From the NCBI GenBank assembly GCA_964035545.1, contig OZ037765.1, positions 6,460,698 to 6,524,697 on the forward strand: a DNA stretch of 64,000 bases. The letters run 5' to 3'. Positions within the stretch are counted from its first letter, which is position 1, and every line of letters starts with the position of its first letter. The notes under the pieces were generated by a model, which did not search any database, was not told the DNA's origin, and was given only the letters and a program-made list of their open reading frames with translations. Of this stretch, positions 11,801-24,300 are shown piece after piece. The position numbers and the translations under genes are program-made. Source of the DNA: Bugula neritina (taxonomy: Eukaryota; Bryozoa; Gymnolaemata; Cheilostomatida; Bugulidae).

Positions 11801-12323
11801 TCAACAGTCCGACTCCATGTTCTGACTTCTATTACTCAACTCACTTCAAGAGTCTCAAATACAAATTTATTTACAATTTATGTTTTTTTTAATAAAATTA
11901 TATAAATTATATACATTTGTAAATATGCAATTTGCATAAATTTATAAAGCATATATCAATATACGAAGGGGTTGTCTTACCATCTAACTAAAAAAACCAT
12001 TGGTGGTTTTTGATATCATTAATGATTACACTGTATAAATTGTGTTCTAATTTTATCTTGAACTTGGAAATAAATGGGAAATTTATATCATCTGTTTAAT
12101 TAGATATGAGCCTTTACCAGTTACAATTGTTGCCTAATCTACTTATAAAAAGTTCTGCTTTAAAGAATTGAGAAATAATAAACTGTTTTTACCTTGGATG
12201 GTGCAATTTATAAAATCTACTGACAGTTCACAAAAGGGCATTAAGTTCCATTTATATTGTTGAACAATTCAGTTTTCAATAGGTTACCCTATTTGATATT
12301 AAATGTGGTAAATTTTATTTAGA
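8863..12323. other. Intergenic, AT-rich, with LINE remnant and simple repeats
   Basis: No gene is supported outside the LINE remnant. It holds ATTATCATTATGATT-like runs (about 8940-9010 and 9720-9850), a TTTAGTTTTACTTTTAC array (9665-9712), a 10 bp perfect hairpin (9565-9574 with 9601-9610), and long AT-rich stretches. The last part should contain the NDUFS5 promoter. Confidence 0.6.
10081..10760 (+). pseudogene. Degraded non-LTR (LINE) reverse transcriptase C-terminus
   Basis: Translation in one main frame gives STKYLGVTIQSDLKF, then LMYDVSKEAKLLAYISLCKPILD, SAIQFISNL and LGLRSLEDRRKKS. These are typical of the region downstream of the reverse transcriptase core in CR1/Jockey-like LINEs (KYLGVTI, thumb, LxxRR). 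Several in-frame TAG/TAA codons and frame changes break it, and no endonuclease or RT core is nearby. It is a dead 5'-truncated copy. The clade assignment is tentative. Confidence 0.75.
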
Positions 12324-13015
12324 ATGTCTGAAAGAAAAAACCATTATGGTTTGGTCCATGGGCCTATGGAAACTTATGCACCTGCGGTCTACACCCCACT
12401 CACAAGAATGACAGAGCACTGGTAAGTAAATGGGCATCCTTAATATTTCTACCAAGTAGTCACTTTAAGGTATTACTGCTATGTGGTCAACCTAGCCACC
12501 ATCTCACAGATTCAACCAGTGGTCAGTCTGAATGTACAACTCAACAAATATGACTTCATCAGTAGGACATGGTATTTCGTTGAAAGCACTTAAAACCTTT
12601 TACCCCATTGCCACTCGCGTACGAATTTACTTTCACTGCATTATCATTACCAATAGTAGATATTATATAAAAACATTGATACAGGTTCACCTACTCGGAC
12701 ACTGCGTGTGCGCAACACGAACGTCTATTAATTCGATGTGCCTTTCAAATGAGTAAGGATCAGATGTACAAGAAGTGTAGCAAGGAGTTGGACGACTTTG
12801 ACGAATGTATCAATAAAAAGAAGCAGGTAGGTTGAACCCAGTATTGCAGATATAGTCGACGTTTCAATCATGCAAGTACATATTATACTAAAATTTCAAA
12901 TGCTGTTAAATTTTAGCTTGCCAGATACAAATTAATCCAGCAGGAAAGAGAAAGACAAAACAAGTTTGAAAAACCTCCCCCTCCTGGATCTTACATTGAT
13001 GAAGAAAAATATTAA
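12324..13015 (+). CDS. NDUFS5: NADH dehydrogenase iron-sulfur subunit 5 (complex I accessory, twin CX9C)
   Basis: Three exons (12324-12421, 12685-12826, 12917-13015) splice in frame to 112 residues, against about 106 in vertebrates. The product has a twin CX9C motif, CAQHERLLIRC then CSKELDDFDEC, which marks proteins imported into the mitochondrial intermembrane space by the Mia40 pathway. DDFDECINKKKQ and the proline-rich tail match NDUFS5, a structural subunit of the complex I P-module. It carries no iron-sulfur cluster despite its name. A polyadenylation signal AATAAA lies at 13081. Another twin-CX9C subunit is possible but less likely. The gene converges on DBR1 copy A. Confidence 0.85.
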
Positions 13016-13080
13016 GGCAAAATGTGTACTTGATTTAAAGAAAAAAGTGTTAACGCATGGTTTGGGAATGTGTTTGATAT

Positions 13081-13086
13081 AATAAA
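13081..13086 (+). terminator. Polyadenylation signal of NDUFS5
   Basis: AATAAA 65 bp after the NDUFS5 stop. On the opposite strand AATAAA motifs at 13126-13131 and 13130-13135 probably serve DBR1 copy A, so the two convergent 3' ends are only tens of bases apart. Confidence 0.6.
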
Positions 13087-13287
13087 TTTCTGTTGAGTGA
13101 TTTGTGGCTTTACACCCTGGACAGTTTTATTTATTATATATTCCATTGAAATTCTAGAAAATACAGCTTCATGGTTTACAACAACTGATAAGAAATGGTC
13201 AAATATTTATACTGAAATAAATGGGAGAATTAAATGTGTGTTATTAATATTTAACTCATTAAAAAATATATGGATTCAGAATCTGCA

Positions 13288-16200
13288 TCAGGTTGGTTCA
13301 GATTCACTGTCTTCGGTTTTTTCGTTGGTGAGAATACTATAAACAGCTATATTTCTACGTTTGAACTTCTTAACTGGATCATTTGAGATCTTTCCAGCAT
13401 TATCCTACAATAGCATATGCGTTACGTTGAACAGAGGATAAAATTTAATTAATGCAGGTGGTTGAATAATATTCTTATTCAACAAACAGCAAGAGTAGAT
13501 TTTATTTAATGAAAAACCTCGGTCATTTTTGAGATCCATGTAGAATAAAATATGGTTAAATTTCACAAATGAAAGTTATAATGTAACAATACGAGATACT
13601 GTGCCATAAATAATTCAAACGAAAGTATCATTGAAATTGTCATTACCATGCGCCCTATTTACATTACAATTAGCAATATTTCCAACTTACTACTAACATG
13701 TAGTAACTAGAGCTTACCAATTCAACATCCATAATGGAGGGCTTACTTGGCCCATCATCTGAACATCTTTTTCTAATATGAATGTTGGGCACATCCGATG
13801 ACTCATTGCATGAACTATCAAAGCCAACCTTTGGTGATGGTAACATCATTGGTGACATTTTTATTGGTGATTGCTTACTTTTTGTGGTATCCATTGCACA
13901 TGGGTCTATAGAAGGTGTAGATTGCTCAACACAAATGGAACTAGACGCTTCATCATGCAGGAAATTCTCATCAATCGACTGGGAATGAATAAATGTGGGA
14001 AATTGTTCACTAGACGTTGTGTCATGCGTTGAGTCGTCAACCGATTGCGGCTCCTGGGAAACCGTTTCAACATCGGATTCAGCAGTTGTGGTGCCGGCAT
14101 CTTCTGGTTCACTTGTGTCTTGCGTGCCATCACTAGTCTCACTATCAATATTAATCTCTTCGGGATTCTCTTCATTCGATTGGCCACAAAATACGGCAAA
14201 TGGATCTGTTATTCCTAACATCTGGCAGAGCAATGTTGTCTGGGGATTCACCTGGTAATCAGAGAAGGGAATCTCATATATACCTTCAACTCTCTACATT
14301 ACACACAATCGTAGGCCCTGAGCCACGTGTTGTCAACTATTAACAAGGAATCAAGTTTTATTATAATATTGCATTTGTACACTAAAAGATGGGAAAAGGT
14401 GAGATTAATTTTATATAGTCAGAAAGTGTAATGGATTACCCGACACATAGGTTGCCTTCCTTTTCTTTTGTCGCTGGTGCCATCATATGGCTGTGCAGTG
14501 ATTTGAAAATTTTCAGGTAGAGTCAGATCACCACCAAAATCATCCAGAAGTCTTGTAATCTCAGCGTCTTTCACCCTGAAGTCATATCTAAAAAATCCAT
14601 TCAAAGCACTAATCTATGAGACCATTTTCTTCCAATATTAACGATGTAAATGTATGAATACACTAAATACAATATTTTTAATGAAACTGCAGAAATATTA
14701 CCAAAACTGAATTTCATATATATATTTGTGAAATATGTAATAATATATTTAGTTGCATCATGAAAAATTTTTTTGAAAAAGCTGAAAAAAAATTTTGTTT
14801 CAAGCCTATACAAAAGGAGCACCGATTAGGATAAACACAGATTTTTTCATCTAAAGTGCATTCACGAAACATGTAGCTTTTAATACCTTTCTTTGCATCC
14901 AACACCCGGCATGTACCTGGCAGAATCAGTAATGTTAAGCAAATGATTTGTATTTTTCAATATAACCAGCCATTCGGCATCAAGTTGTATTTTGTAAGGA
15001 GGCTCCATTGAACTTGGTAAGTCCAACACCTACATAAAATATTGTCAGTTGGTGTAATAAATTTCAAAATTCAAATATAATTACTACCAAAAAATAAGCA
15101 AACACATTTTTACACAATAAACATTACAAGTATATTATATACACCTGTAAGAAGCTTCTTTTAGGTAAACATTTGTCAAGAGCCAGGAATTTGGTTATTT
15201 TGTCTTCACCCTTTCCCTACAGGTCAGAACACAAGCAAGCTATGAGGGAAAAGCTATTGCTAAATAATATAGTCACTGTAATTGAAGGGCAAGATTGTCA
15301 AATCTATAGTATAAGGGAAAAGTGGTTAAAACACTGGAGACAGCTTAGCAATTAGATGGCTAAAAAAGCCTGTCCGTCACCACAAGAGCATTTCCAGAAA
15401 GAAAGTTAAGTGAAACAGGTTCAAAGATAAGACTGATTATGTAACAGTTGCAAGTGTTGCAGCTAATGCTATAGTTGGTGGACCAAATAAAAGTAGTAGA
15501 ACTTACATTTATTTTATTTTCAAATTTATAGTCGTCAAGAAAATTCTTTAATTACATGTTATCTTAATATTGACACAGATTACTAAAAAGCCAAATGGCA
15601 CATCTACAGACATCCCTTGACAAAAGCTGCCTGTATGCTTAACCAACAAATTTAAGAAAATATCTAATGTGGATTTCGCTAATGGCAATCACTATAAGCT
15701 TGTAATCAGGCATCAAATAGAAAAAATATGGACAGAATTTGCTATCTAAATAACATTTCCCACTTAGTACTGGTGTAAACACTAGTTATCACAATGCAGC
15801 ACCAAGGTGAGAAGTTGTCTACACATACCCGGTGTTTGATGACTGCAGGGTATTTACAATGCAGGTGAGCAGAAAACCAGTACTTGGGCTTTATGTGGGT
15901 TAAAACCTCTTGAGCAGCAGGACTTCCTAGAGTGTTTTGTAATATTTCATCTCTGAAGTGAGGCTTGCTGATAAAATAAATTGACAAAAACACAAAACTA
16001 TATGTGTGTTAGTTTAAAATTGAACACAAGCATGTATAATGGTGATTAAGAAATCACTCACTAACGGCACAACTGTTCCTTATTTCCAGCTTGAACAGCA
16101 TGTAATGGCCAATCATGGCTCAGCATTATATCTACATCTTTATACACCTACAAAATACAACATTATTAAAACAGCTGATGTGTTTTGATAAACATCATCA

Positions 16201-18266
16201 GAAAATTCTTACAAGTAGTAAACAGGGAATCAGTAAATTAAAATGTTCAACCTAGCAGTTCAGAATTCAAAATTTTCAAGTCCAATACAATTCCAGTCAA
16301 ATCATTTGACAATATTTCAAAATTTGGATAAGTTTCAAGAATGAGTTTCATTTGACTGTGGATAAAAAGAAGCAAATGTGAAACAAATTTAAGCTAAGAT
16401 AACATAAATGTTATATTTCTGAAATAGTAAAACCGGTAAAAATTTTCCATGTCCTTACAGAGATGGAAAACTTGAAATTTACATTCCTGCAGTATAAGCT
16501 ATAGTACAAAAACTGCTACTCAAGTTTAAAAGTATGAAGTCAAACGAATGAATACAAGTTGTCTAATTGAACTGCTTGAATAAACTCTGTTAACAAGAAA
16601 CAAGAAAAACACAGTTCATTGGTCTTAACTCTAATAGTATTACAGAATGACTCACCTGTTTCAACCGAAAAACTTCAAGAGATCTAGTGTGGTAGCAAGA
16701 GCGCATTGTAGCATCTGTATACGGTGGCTTTTCAAAATGACCTGAACAAATATAGGTAAAGATATGAACATAAATACTTCATTTAGTTTATTTTTTGCAA
16801 ATTGAATTATTTGCAAAACAATTTTATAAGCACAAAAAGACTTGAAAATTTAAATTTTCAATACCACATTATGCTTGATATAATTACATAAAATTTGCTT
16901 CTTTAGAAAAGAGTATGCCATATAATGCAAAGAGCAAACCAATGACTTTGAAAACTGAATCAGAGTGCGTATTTGACTTTATGCAAATGGTGATGAATCT
17001 CCAACGTTTCAAAGAGATCAAACAGTGTCTTAGAAACAGATGAGCAACAAAAAATTAAATTATATATCATGAGAAAGAAAGCAAATAGTTTTCAAGTGTT
17101 TTTCTACCAAATTGTAGAATATACTTCAACATACAAAATATTACGTTATTTATGTCAAGATCTATGGTTTTCAAATTATACAGAAAAAATGTATGTTTTT
17201 GAATAATGAGTACTAAACCAACATTGCATAGCTTAATAGCTTCCAAGTCATTTATCAATTCATCAAAACTTTTCTATTGCAACACATACAGTAACAACTG
17301 TATACATACACATGTAATGTTATCAAGCACAGTAGAACAATACCTTTATGGTAATCACAGCCTTTGTAAATTCCAGATATACCTCCAATTCTTAAACCAC
17401 CAACATTAACTATTCCTGCATAACCTGCAAGTTGTTTCAGTAATATATTAATATACATGGGAAGATAATTAGACACATACACTAGGTCTTCTAATTTCTT
17501 ATAGCTAATCTGGAAAATACATTCTTAAAAATCAAAACTCGTATTTGCTAATTTACAAGTAATCAGGTGCTACATTTGTAAAAAAAAATCAATCAAAAAC
17601 CTTGTTTAGCAAATTCCAAAATGATACTCTAATTGCACTGAGCAAAACATTTAATCCATTCACTTGCACTTTTACAGAATGAGTTTGAAACTTTAATGAT
17701 ATTTTTGCAGCATCCTTTAAGAAAATTAATCCACGCCAAAGCTGAAAACAAAACTATGGATGAGTACTTTAAATAAGAAAAAACCAAAAACATGGGTTTA
17801 GCACTGCTGAGATCCATCAATAACGTTATGAAAAATATCAATTTTAATACCCAAGTAATAGATATTTGGAGCCAACCAGCCTCCATATGGTAACTCCTGC
17901 ATGTAATTTGAAGCCTCATGATTTCCACCAATAACAATAGTCAAGATTGGTGCTTTCTTCTCTCCTTTATAATACCTTTCAAACAACAACAAATAAGTCA
18001 ATGTAGGATACAACTTGCCTAAAACTGGAGTAATTTTAAAATTACAGAGTGAGCAATACATGTACTTACTTGTAAAAATATTTCATGTCTCGGTATTTAG
18101 CAGGAACAGCCATGCACATCAAGTCATCAGGATTTCTAGTTGCTTCAAAATCTCCACACATTAATAATAAATCGATTTTTGTATCTTCGACATGTTGAAT
18201 ATGTTCAAGAACATCATAAATAATTTCAAGTTCGTCATGGCAACATCCCTCAACTGCTATCCTCAT
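13288..18266 (-). CDS. DBR1: Lariat debranching enzyme, intact copy A
   Basis: DBR1 hydrolyses the 2'-5' branch of excised intron lariats in the nucleus. Eleven exons (18266-18070, 17975-17851, 17424-17344, 16741-16656, 16147-16062, 15967-15829, 15216-15145, 15029-14887, 14587-14440, 14251-13718, 13404-13288) join in frame to 575 residues; human DBR1 has 544. The metallophosphoesterase motifs are complete: GCCHDEL (C8, H10), CGDF (D39), GGNHE (N84, H85), LSHDWP (H174) and FSAHLH (H225, H227). The DBR1 C-terminal domain follows, with [14 protein letters not shown] and NPQTT, then an acidic Ser/Glu-rich tail (about 375-560) and a basic end, KKFKRRN. It is the left member of a tandem duplication and the only copy with the tail. 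Confidence 0.96.
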
Positions 18267-21012
18267 ACTGAATTATCAGTGTTGAAAAGAGTGTTAAAAT
18301 ATCCAGTTTCTAAAATTATAATAAATTAAAAAAAATATTGCAATTGTGATATTTACCGCAAACACTTTGCATATTGTTATGGCTAATGCCATAAGAAATA
18401 GACTGCCAGTTTACAGTGATCATGAAAATTTTGCAAGAAAATAATACTGCAAATTGAAATAAATTAATTAGTCAGTCTTCAGTCAATTTTAATGACTACT
18501 GATTACAAATTCAAGTTATAATTTTGCTAAGTTAATACTATGTAGGCTAGGTGTTGCTCACCAGCTAGTCAAGTTCTAAGTAAGCACATTGGAGTTATCT
18601 ACACTCTAGGCTGGTTATAGCTAAAATACTATGGCTATTGTGATAAATTGACAATTAAACCAACAAGCTGATGAGAACATGCACCTTTTGCAATGAGAAA
18701 TGAGACAGAGTTCGCATCTTATTGCGCCATCCCTTGTAAAATGAATTCAGGCATAGTTCCACGCAGTTTATAAGACGTAGTGGCGAATAATAGTAACAGG
18801 CAGTGTGAGCTCCCAGTCTATACTACTCAGAGACTAGAACTCTTACATATATAAAAAATATATCCTACGAAAGGTTGAACTCGGGGGCACCCGACTGACA
18901 CTTGGGTGTCCGAATCGGCTAAGACAGACACCGAATATAATCGGGTCTTCGAATCCTCCGAAAGGACATCTCAAACAAGTATAAACTTAAAAACTTACAA
19001 AAAAGATTTCGCAAGAGTGTATAGGTTTATATAATAATAACAACAATAATAATAATATAAAATTTATCCCCAGCTTCTTAGACATAATGATGATCTTATA
19101 CATATAATCATAATTTGACCATAATTTAACATGGCACTATGACAAATCCAAAAGAAAATTTAATTGTAGTGCATAGGAATCAGAACTTCAAGTTTAGTCT
19201 TAGCAATAGCAGAACAAAAGCATAAAGCAAAACACAAAAAAATAACTATTAATGTTAATACAAATTTTATTGGGCTCTAGGGGCAGGGCTTAGAACTAAC
19301 ATTAGCAGTTGTACTTTTTGTTAACCTTAATTTCGAATATGGTTAAACTTAAATGTAAATCTATTACCAATTTCTGATTAGATTAAATTTAATCATTAAC
19401 GAATATCAATTTAGATGAGATTATGATCATCACTATGATTACCACCAATAGTAACACTAATACTAATAGTAATACCAATAATACTATTAGTATTAGTATT
19501 AGTAGTGTAATAGTTATAGTAATAGTAAAACTTTAGTTTTACTGTTACAACAACTATTACACTACTAATACTAAACATAAAGTTAAATTTGAACACCAAA
19601 GGATAAATTTAAAACTGATAGTCTATGATAGTGATACTCATACTGATATATTTAAATTTTAAGTTTAAAAATAAAAAAGTAGAACTAAAACTTTTACAAT
19701 TGCTAACACTAACACTCATACTATCACTATCAGTATTAGTATTACCAACAGTAACAGTACTGAGTAACTATGACTATGTCACTATGATAGTGACTATGTC
19801 TATGACTATGAGACATGAGTATCAGTATCACTGTATGACTATCACATTCACTGTGAGATTGACAACTTATTGATTAAAAATTGATAAAATGAAATAGCAA
19901 TCACAATGACAATGAATGTGATTAGTAAACTTAACATTCATGATGACAACGGTCATATTGAATCTCATAATCGTTGTCATTACTATAAAGTGATTATTAA
20001 TATTATATATGAAATAAACATAATTATTTCAATCATTGATTCATTCATCACCTTGTTTGTCTAATTAGTAGACTCGGTTGCCAAAGCAGGTAAAAATTAG
20101 TTATTGTACATATATCAAATTTGTTTCTTGCAACGGGCTAAATCTCAGCACACAAAATGAAGTTATACTTCATCACTTTTATGGAGTTGTTTCCTCGACA
20201 AATCAACTATTGGCCAACTAGATAGAATACATTTTTTAGGGATCCTTTTGGTGGTATATACCGTATATTAGACAAAATAACGCTTATTATGCCAACTAGA
20301 TTATAATGTATGTTGAAAGAGTTAATTTTTATCCAAATATGGAGTTTAATAGCTGACAAAAACATCATAATAAGTGTCAACAGGTTGAGTAAAATTATGT
20401 CATTGTGTCATTATCTGAATGGGGGGACAGCAGCTGTACCCTTCCACCCACCCTTGGTTACAATTTATAAGATATTTAAAACTAAACACAATTATATATC
20501 ATTACACATATGGGTAATATAGTTTCGAATATTTTCGGTCAACTTTTGAGTTGGCTAGTTTAATAGTAGTTCAACTAAGTACATAAAGGTAGAAATAGCA
20601 TAGTTAAAGCTTTGGTTTCTCTTGCAACAGTTTTAGATTGTGTACATAATGTCATGGCATTGAAATGCAGTCTTTCCATGGTCTATTATGAAAGTTATAA
20701 AACTTATACATGAATAGTTGTAATGCATAATACACATATTTATCTTCTGTATTCAATAATGTTTTTGAACATGAGCTTTCTAGCTTTTATTTCAATCAGA
20801 AGTACATGAAATGTTTGAGTTTACATTTGCATGACACAAACATTCACCAACAAGTGTTTGCCAAAAAATGTGATAAGCTATGAAATGGTAATAAATTTGA
20901 GAAAAAAAAACATGATAACAAATTCATAAGAAAAAACAAAACAAGTATAAAAAACCAGAGGTGCAGTGCTAAAATCTGCAAATGTTAACATTCCACTGCA
21001 ATAAAATACAAA
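18267..21012. other. Interval between the DBR1 copies, with two blocks found only in this unit
   Basis: No intact gene is seen. Parts align with 25660-27350 in the right-hand unit: 18270-18660 with 25665-26090, 19150-19235 with 26165-26245, and 20120-21010 with 26250-26990. Two blocks have no counterpart there. One, about 18660-19145, is less AT-rich and contains short hairpins. The other, about 19245-20115, is a patch of TAATAG/TTAGTA repeats. They are insertions in this unit or deletions from the other. Confidence 0.6.
19245..20115. repeat. AT-rich cryptic repeat block found in only one duplicate
   Basis: Contains TAATACTAATAGTAATACC (19456 onward), mirrored ATTAGTATTAG, TTTAGTTTTACTGTTAC and CTATGACTATG runs. 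It is absent at the equivalent point of the other duplicate near 26250. The same motif vocabulary occurs around 4320-4515, 9665-9960 and 29740-29890, hinting at a dispersed low-complexity element family. No clear ends were found. Confidence 0.5.
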
Positions 21013-21077
21013 ACTTTAGTATTGACTGGAATATTAGGATAAGAGTGTGGAAGAAGATTCAATCCTTGATCAACCTG
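21013..21077 (-). pseudogene. MRPL20 last-exon fragment carried by the duplication
   Basis: These bases match the interior of MRPL20 exon 6 (about 26991-27057; VDQGLNLPPHSYPKIPV). Both the stop-codon end and the acceptor end are missing: about 16 bp are deleted at one side and about 60 bp at the other. No other MRPL20 exon is nearby. It is a stranded remnant that marks the right-hand limit of the left duplication unit. Confidence 0.85.
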
Positions 21078-21332
21078 AATAAACCTTCACATCTGATTTG
21101 CATGTAACATCCATGAGTCTTATATATTAGTACTAGTAAGTGATTTTTATTTAAAGAAATATCCACAAATTCATTTACTTTGAAAAAAAATTAAATAATT
21201 ATGATAACTTCTTATAAATAAAACAACTTCAAACAAAAAAATTTCCTAAATTTCATGACTTAGGTGAAACACTGAAAAATGCCTAACATACAAAATAGGG
21301 TTAGCCTGGTATATATGGGCTCACTATCAATA

Positions 21333-24300
21333 TTAATATCTTCCCGGGTTCTCTTCGTTCGATTGGCCACAAAATACAGCAAATGGATCTGTTATTCGTA
21401 ACATCTGACAGAGCAATGTTGTTTGAGGATTCACCTGGTGACCAAAGAAGAAAAACATGTATAAGATGTTCAATATTTCACAACAAACACACTGACAGGC
21501 CCTGAACCACAGCGTTATCAACCATCAACAATCAATTAACTTGTATTATAATATTATTGTGTTTGTATATTGAAAAATGGTTAAAATGTTGTTGTATGGG
21601 GTTTTTAACTTCAATGTAGTTGTCTCTTCTCGCTGCTGCGTGTATAAGAGGGCGCACAACTCTGTGATATTTGCATCAACAGAGATATAGTGAGTGTGAC
21701 ATATCTAAAAAAAGTGTGTATTAGAGAGATGGAGAAGATTGAGCCTGAGCTAACTCAAAGGCTACAACAAATATATCATTCCGTGAGTTTAAAATAACTC
21801 TAGACCGTGGATTTCCGTCATAGCAATGTTACATGTTACATTGATTTTATGGGGACGAAAAGTGTAATGAATTACCCGACACATAGGTTGCCTTCCTTTT
21901 CTTATGTCGCTGGTGCCATTATATGGCTGTACAGTGATTTGAAAATTTTGAGGTAGAGTCAGATCACCACCAAAATCCTCCAGAAGTCTAGTAATCTCAG
22001 CGTCTGTCACCTTGAAGTCATATCTATAACAAAATTCCATTCAAAGCACTCATCTATGTAACCATTTTCTTTCAATATAAATAATACAAATATATAAATA
22101 CACTCGTATATTGTAAATTAAGCTGCAGAAATATTACCCAAGCAAACTTTCCAATATATTTGTGAAATATGTAGCATATTAGGTTGCACCATGAAAAACA
22201 TTTTTTGAAAAAGCTGAAAAAATAATTGCTTTCAAGTCTAAACAAAAAGAGCAGTGCTTTTCATAAACAAGGAATTTTTTCTGTACCTTTCTTCGCCTCC
22301 AACACGCGGCATGTATCTGACAGAATCATTAATGTTAAGCAAATGATTTGTATTTTTCAATATAACCAGCCATTCAGCATCAAGTTGTATTTTGTAAGGA
22401 GGCTCCATTGAACTTGGTAAGTCCAACACCTACATAAAATATTGTCAGCTTGTATAATAAATTTCAAAATTCAAATATAATTACTACCAAAAAATAAACA
22501 AACACATTTTCACACAATAAACATTACAAGTATATTATATACACCTGTAAGAAGTCTCTCATGGGTAAACATTTGTCAAGAGCCAGAAATTTGGTTATTT
22601 TGTTTTCTCCCTCTCCCTACAGATCAGAACAGAAACAAGCTTTCATCATATGAGAGAAAAAGTTATTGGTAAAAAATATAGTCCATGTAATTGAAGGCCA
22701 AAATTGTCACATCTATTATAGTACAAGGATAAGGTGGGTGAAAACACTGAAAACTGGCTTCAAAAGCTGATGACTATGTGAAGTTTTCTGACCACAAGAT
22801 ACTTTTCCAGAAAGAGAGTTACCTAAGTGAAACAGGTTGAGAGTTAAAGCTGATTACATGGCAGTTGCTAGTGTTGCAGCTATAATGCTTTCAGATTTAT
22901 AGGCTCATCTTATCTTAATATTATTTATGACACAGATGACTCAAAAGCCAAATGACACAGACATCTACGGACATCCCTTGACAGAAGCTGCCAGTATGCT
23001 AAACTAACAAATTTAAGAAAATATCTAACATGAATTTTGGTAATGGCAATCACTATAAGCATGTAATCAGGCATCAAATAGAAAAAACATAGATAGCACT
23101 TTCTATCTAAATAACATTTCCCATTTACTAGTGTAAACACTAGTTATCACAATGTAGCACCAAGGTGAGAGGTTGTCTACGCATACCCGGTGTTTGATGA
23201 CTGCAGGGTATTTACAATGCAGGTGGGCAGAAAACCAGTACTTGGGCTTTATGTGGGTTAAAACCTCTTGAGCAGCTGGACTTCCTAAAGTTTTTTGCAT
23301 TATGGAATCTTTGAGGTGAGGCTTGCTGATAAAATAAATTGATAAAAACACACAATAATGTTTAAGTTTTAAATTGAACACAAACATGTATAATGGTGAT
23401 TAAAAAACACTCACAAACGGCACAAATGCTCCACATCTCCAGCATAAACGGCATGTAATGGCCAATCATGGCTCAGCATTATATCTACATCTTTATACAC
23501 CTACAAAATACAACATTTTTATAACAGCTAAACATCATCAGAAATTTCTTACAAGTAGTAAATAGGGAATCAGTAAATTCAATATTTCAAATCTGAATTT
23601 ATTCCATTTAGTTAAAGATTAAGGCTTTTCAAGTCTAAAATAAATCAATAAAATTCCGTTTAAGTTATTTGACAAGATTTAAAAAATTAGATAAGTTTCA
23701 AGCATAAGAGTTTTATTTGACTGCTAATGAAAAAGAGTAAATACTGATAAAATAATTAAAGCTAAAAAAACATGTTGTATTTCTAAACTAGTAAAGCTGG
23801 TGCAAATTTTACATGTCTCTACAGAAAATAAAAACTTTAAATTTTCATTCTTGTTTAGTATAAGCTATGCAAAGTACTGCAACTCAAGTTTAGAAGTATG
23901 AAGTTTAACGAATCAATAAAAGTTGTCTATTAAGTAAAACGGAACTGTTTGCTTACTCTGCTGACAAAACATAAATTCATTGGTTTCAATTCTAATAGTA
24001 TTACAGAATGACTCACCTGTTTCAACCGAAACACTTCAAGAGATCTAGTGTGGTTGCAAGACCTCATTGCAGAATCTGTATATGGTGGCTTTTCAAAATG
24101 ACCTGAACAAATATAAGTAAAGAACTGAAAATAAATACTTACTATAGTTTATTCTCTAGCAAAATAGTTTATTTAAAAAAGAAATATATTTTATAAGCAC
24201 CAAAAGACTAGATACTCTAAATTATGCTTAATATAATTATATAAAATTTACCTCCTTAAAGTAAAGTATGTTAAACGCAGAAAGTAACATTACAAACCAA

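Noticed and set aside
13782-14258. Plus-strand and alternative minus-strand frames
   Set aside because: Shadows of DBR1 exon 10, whose frame joins the upstream and downstream exons.
18885-18970. Candidate tRNA gene (TTCGAATCC with TGTCC/GGACA ends)
   Set aside because: Acceptor and anticodon stems do not form a proper cloverleaf and the A box is poor; more likely part of an inserted repeat.
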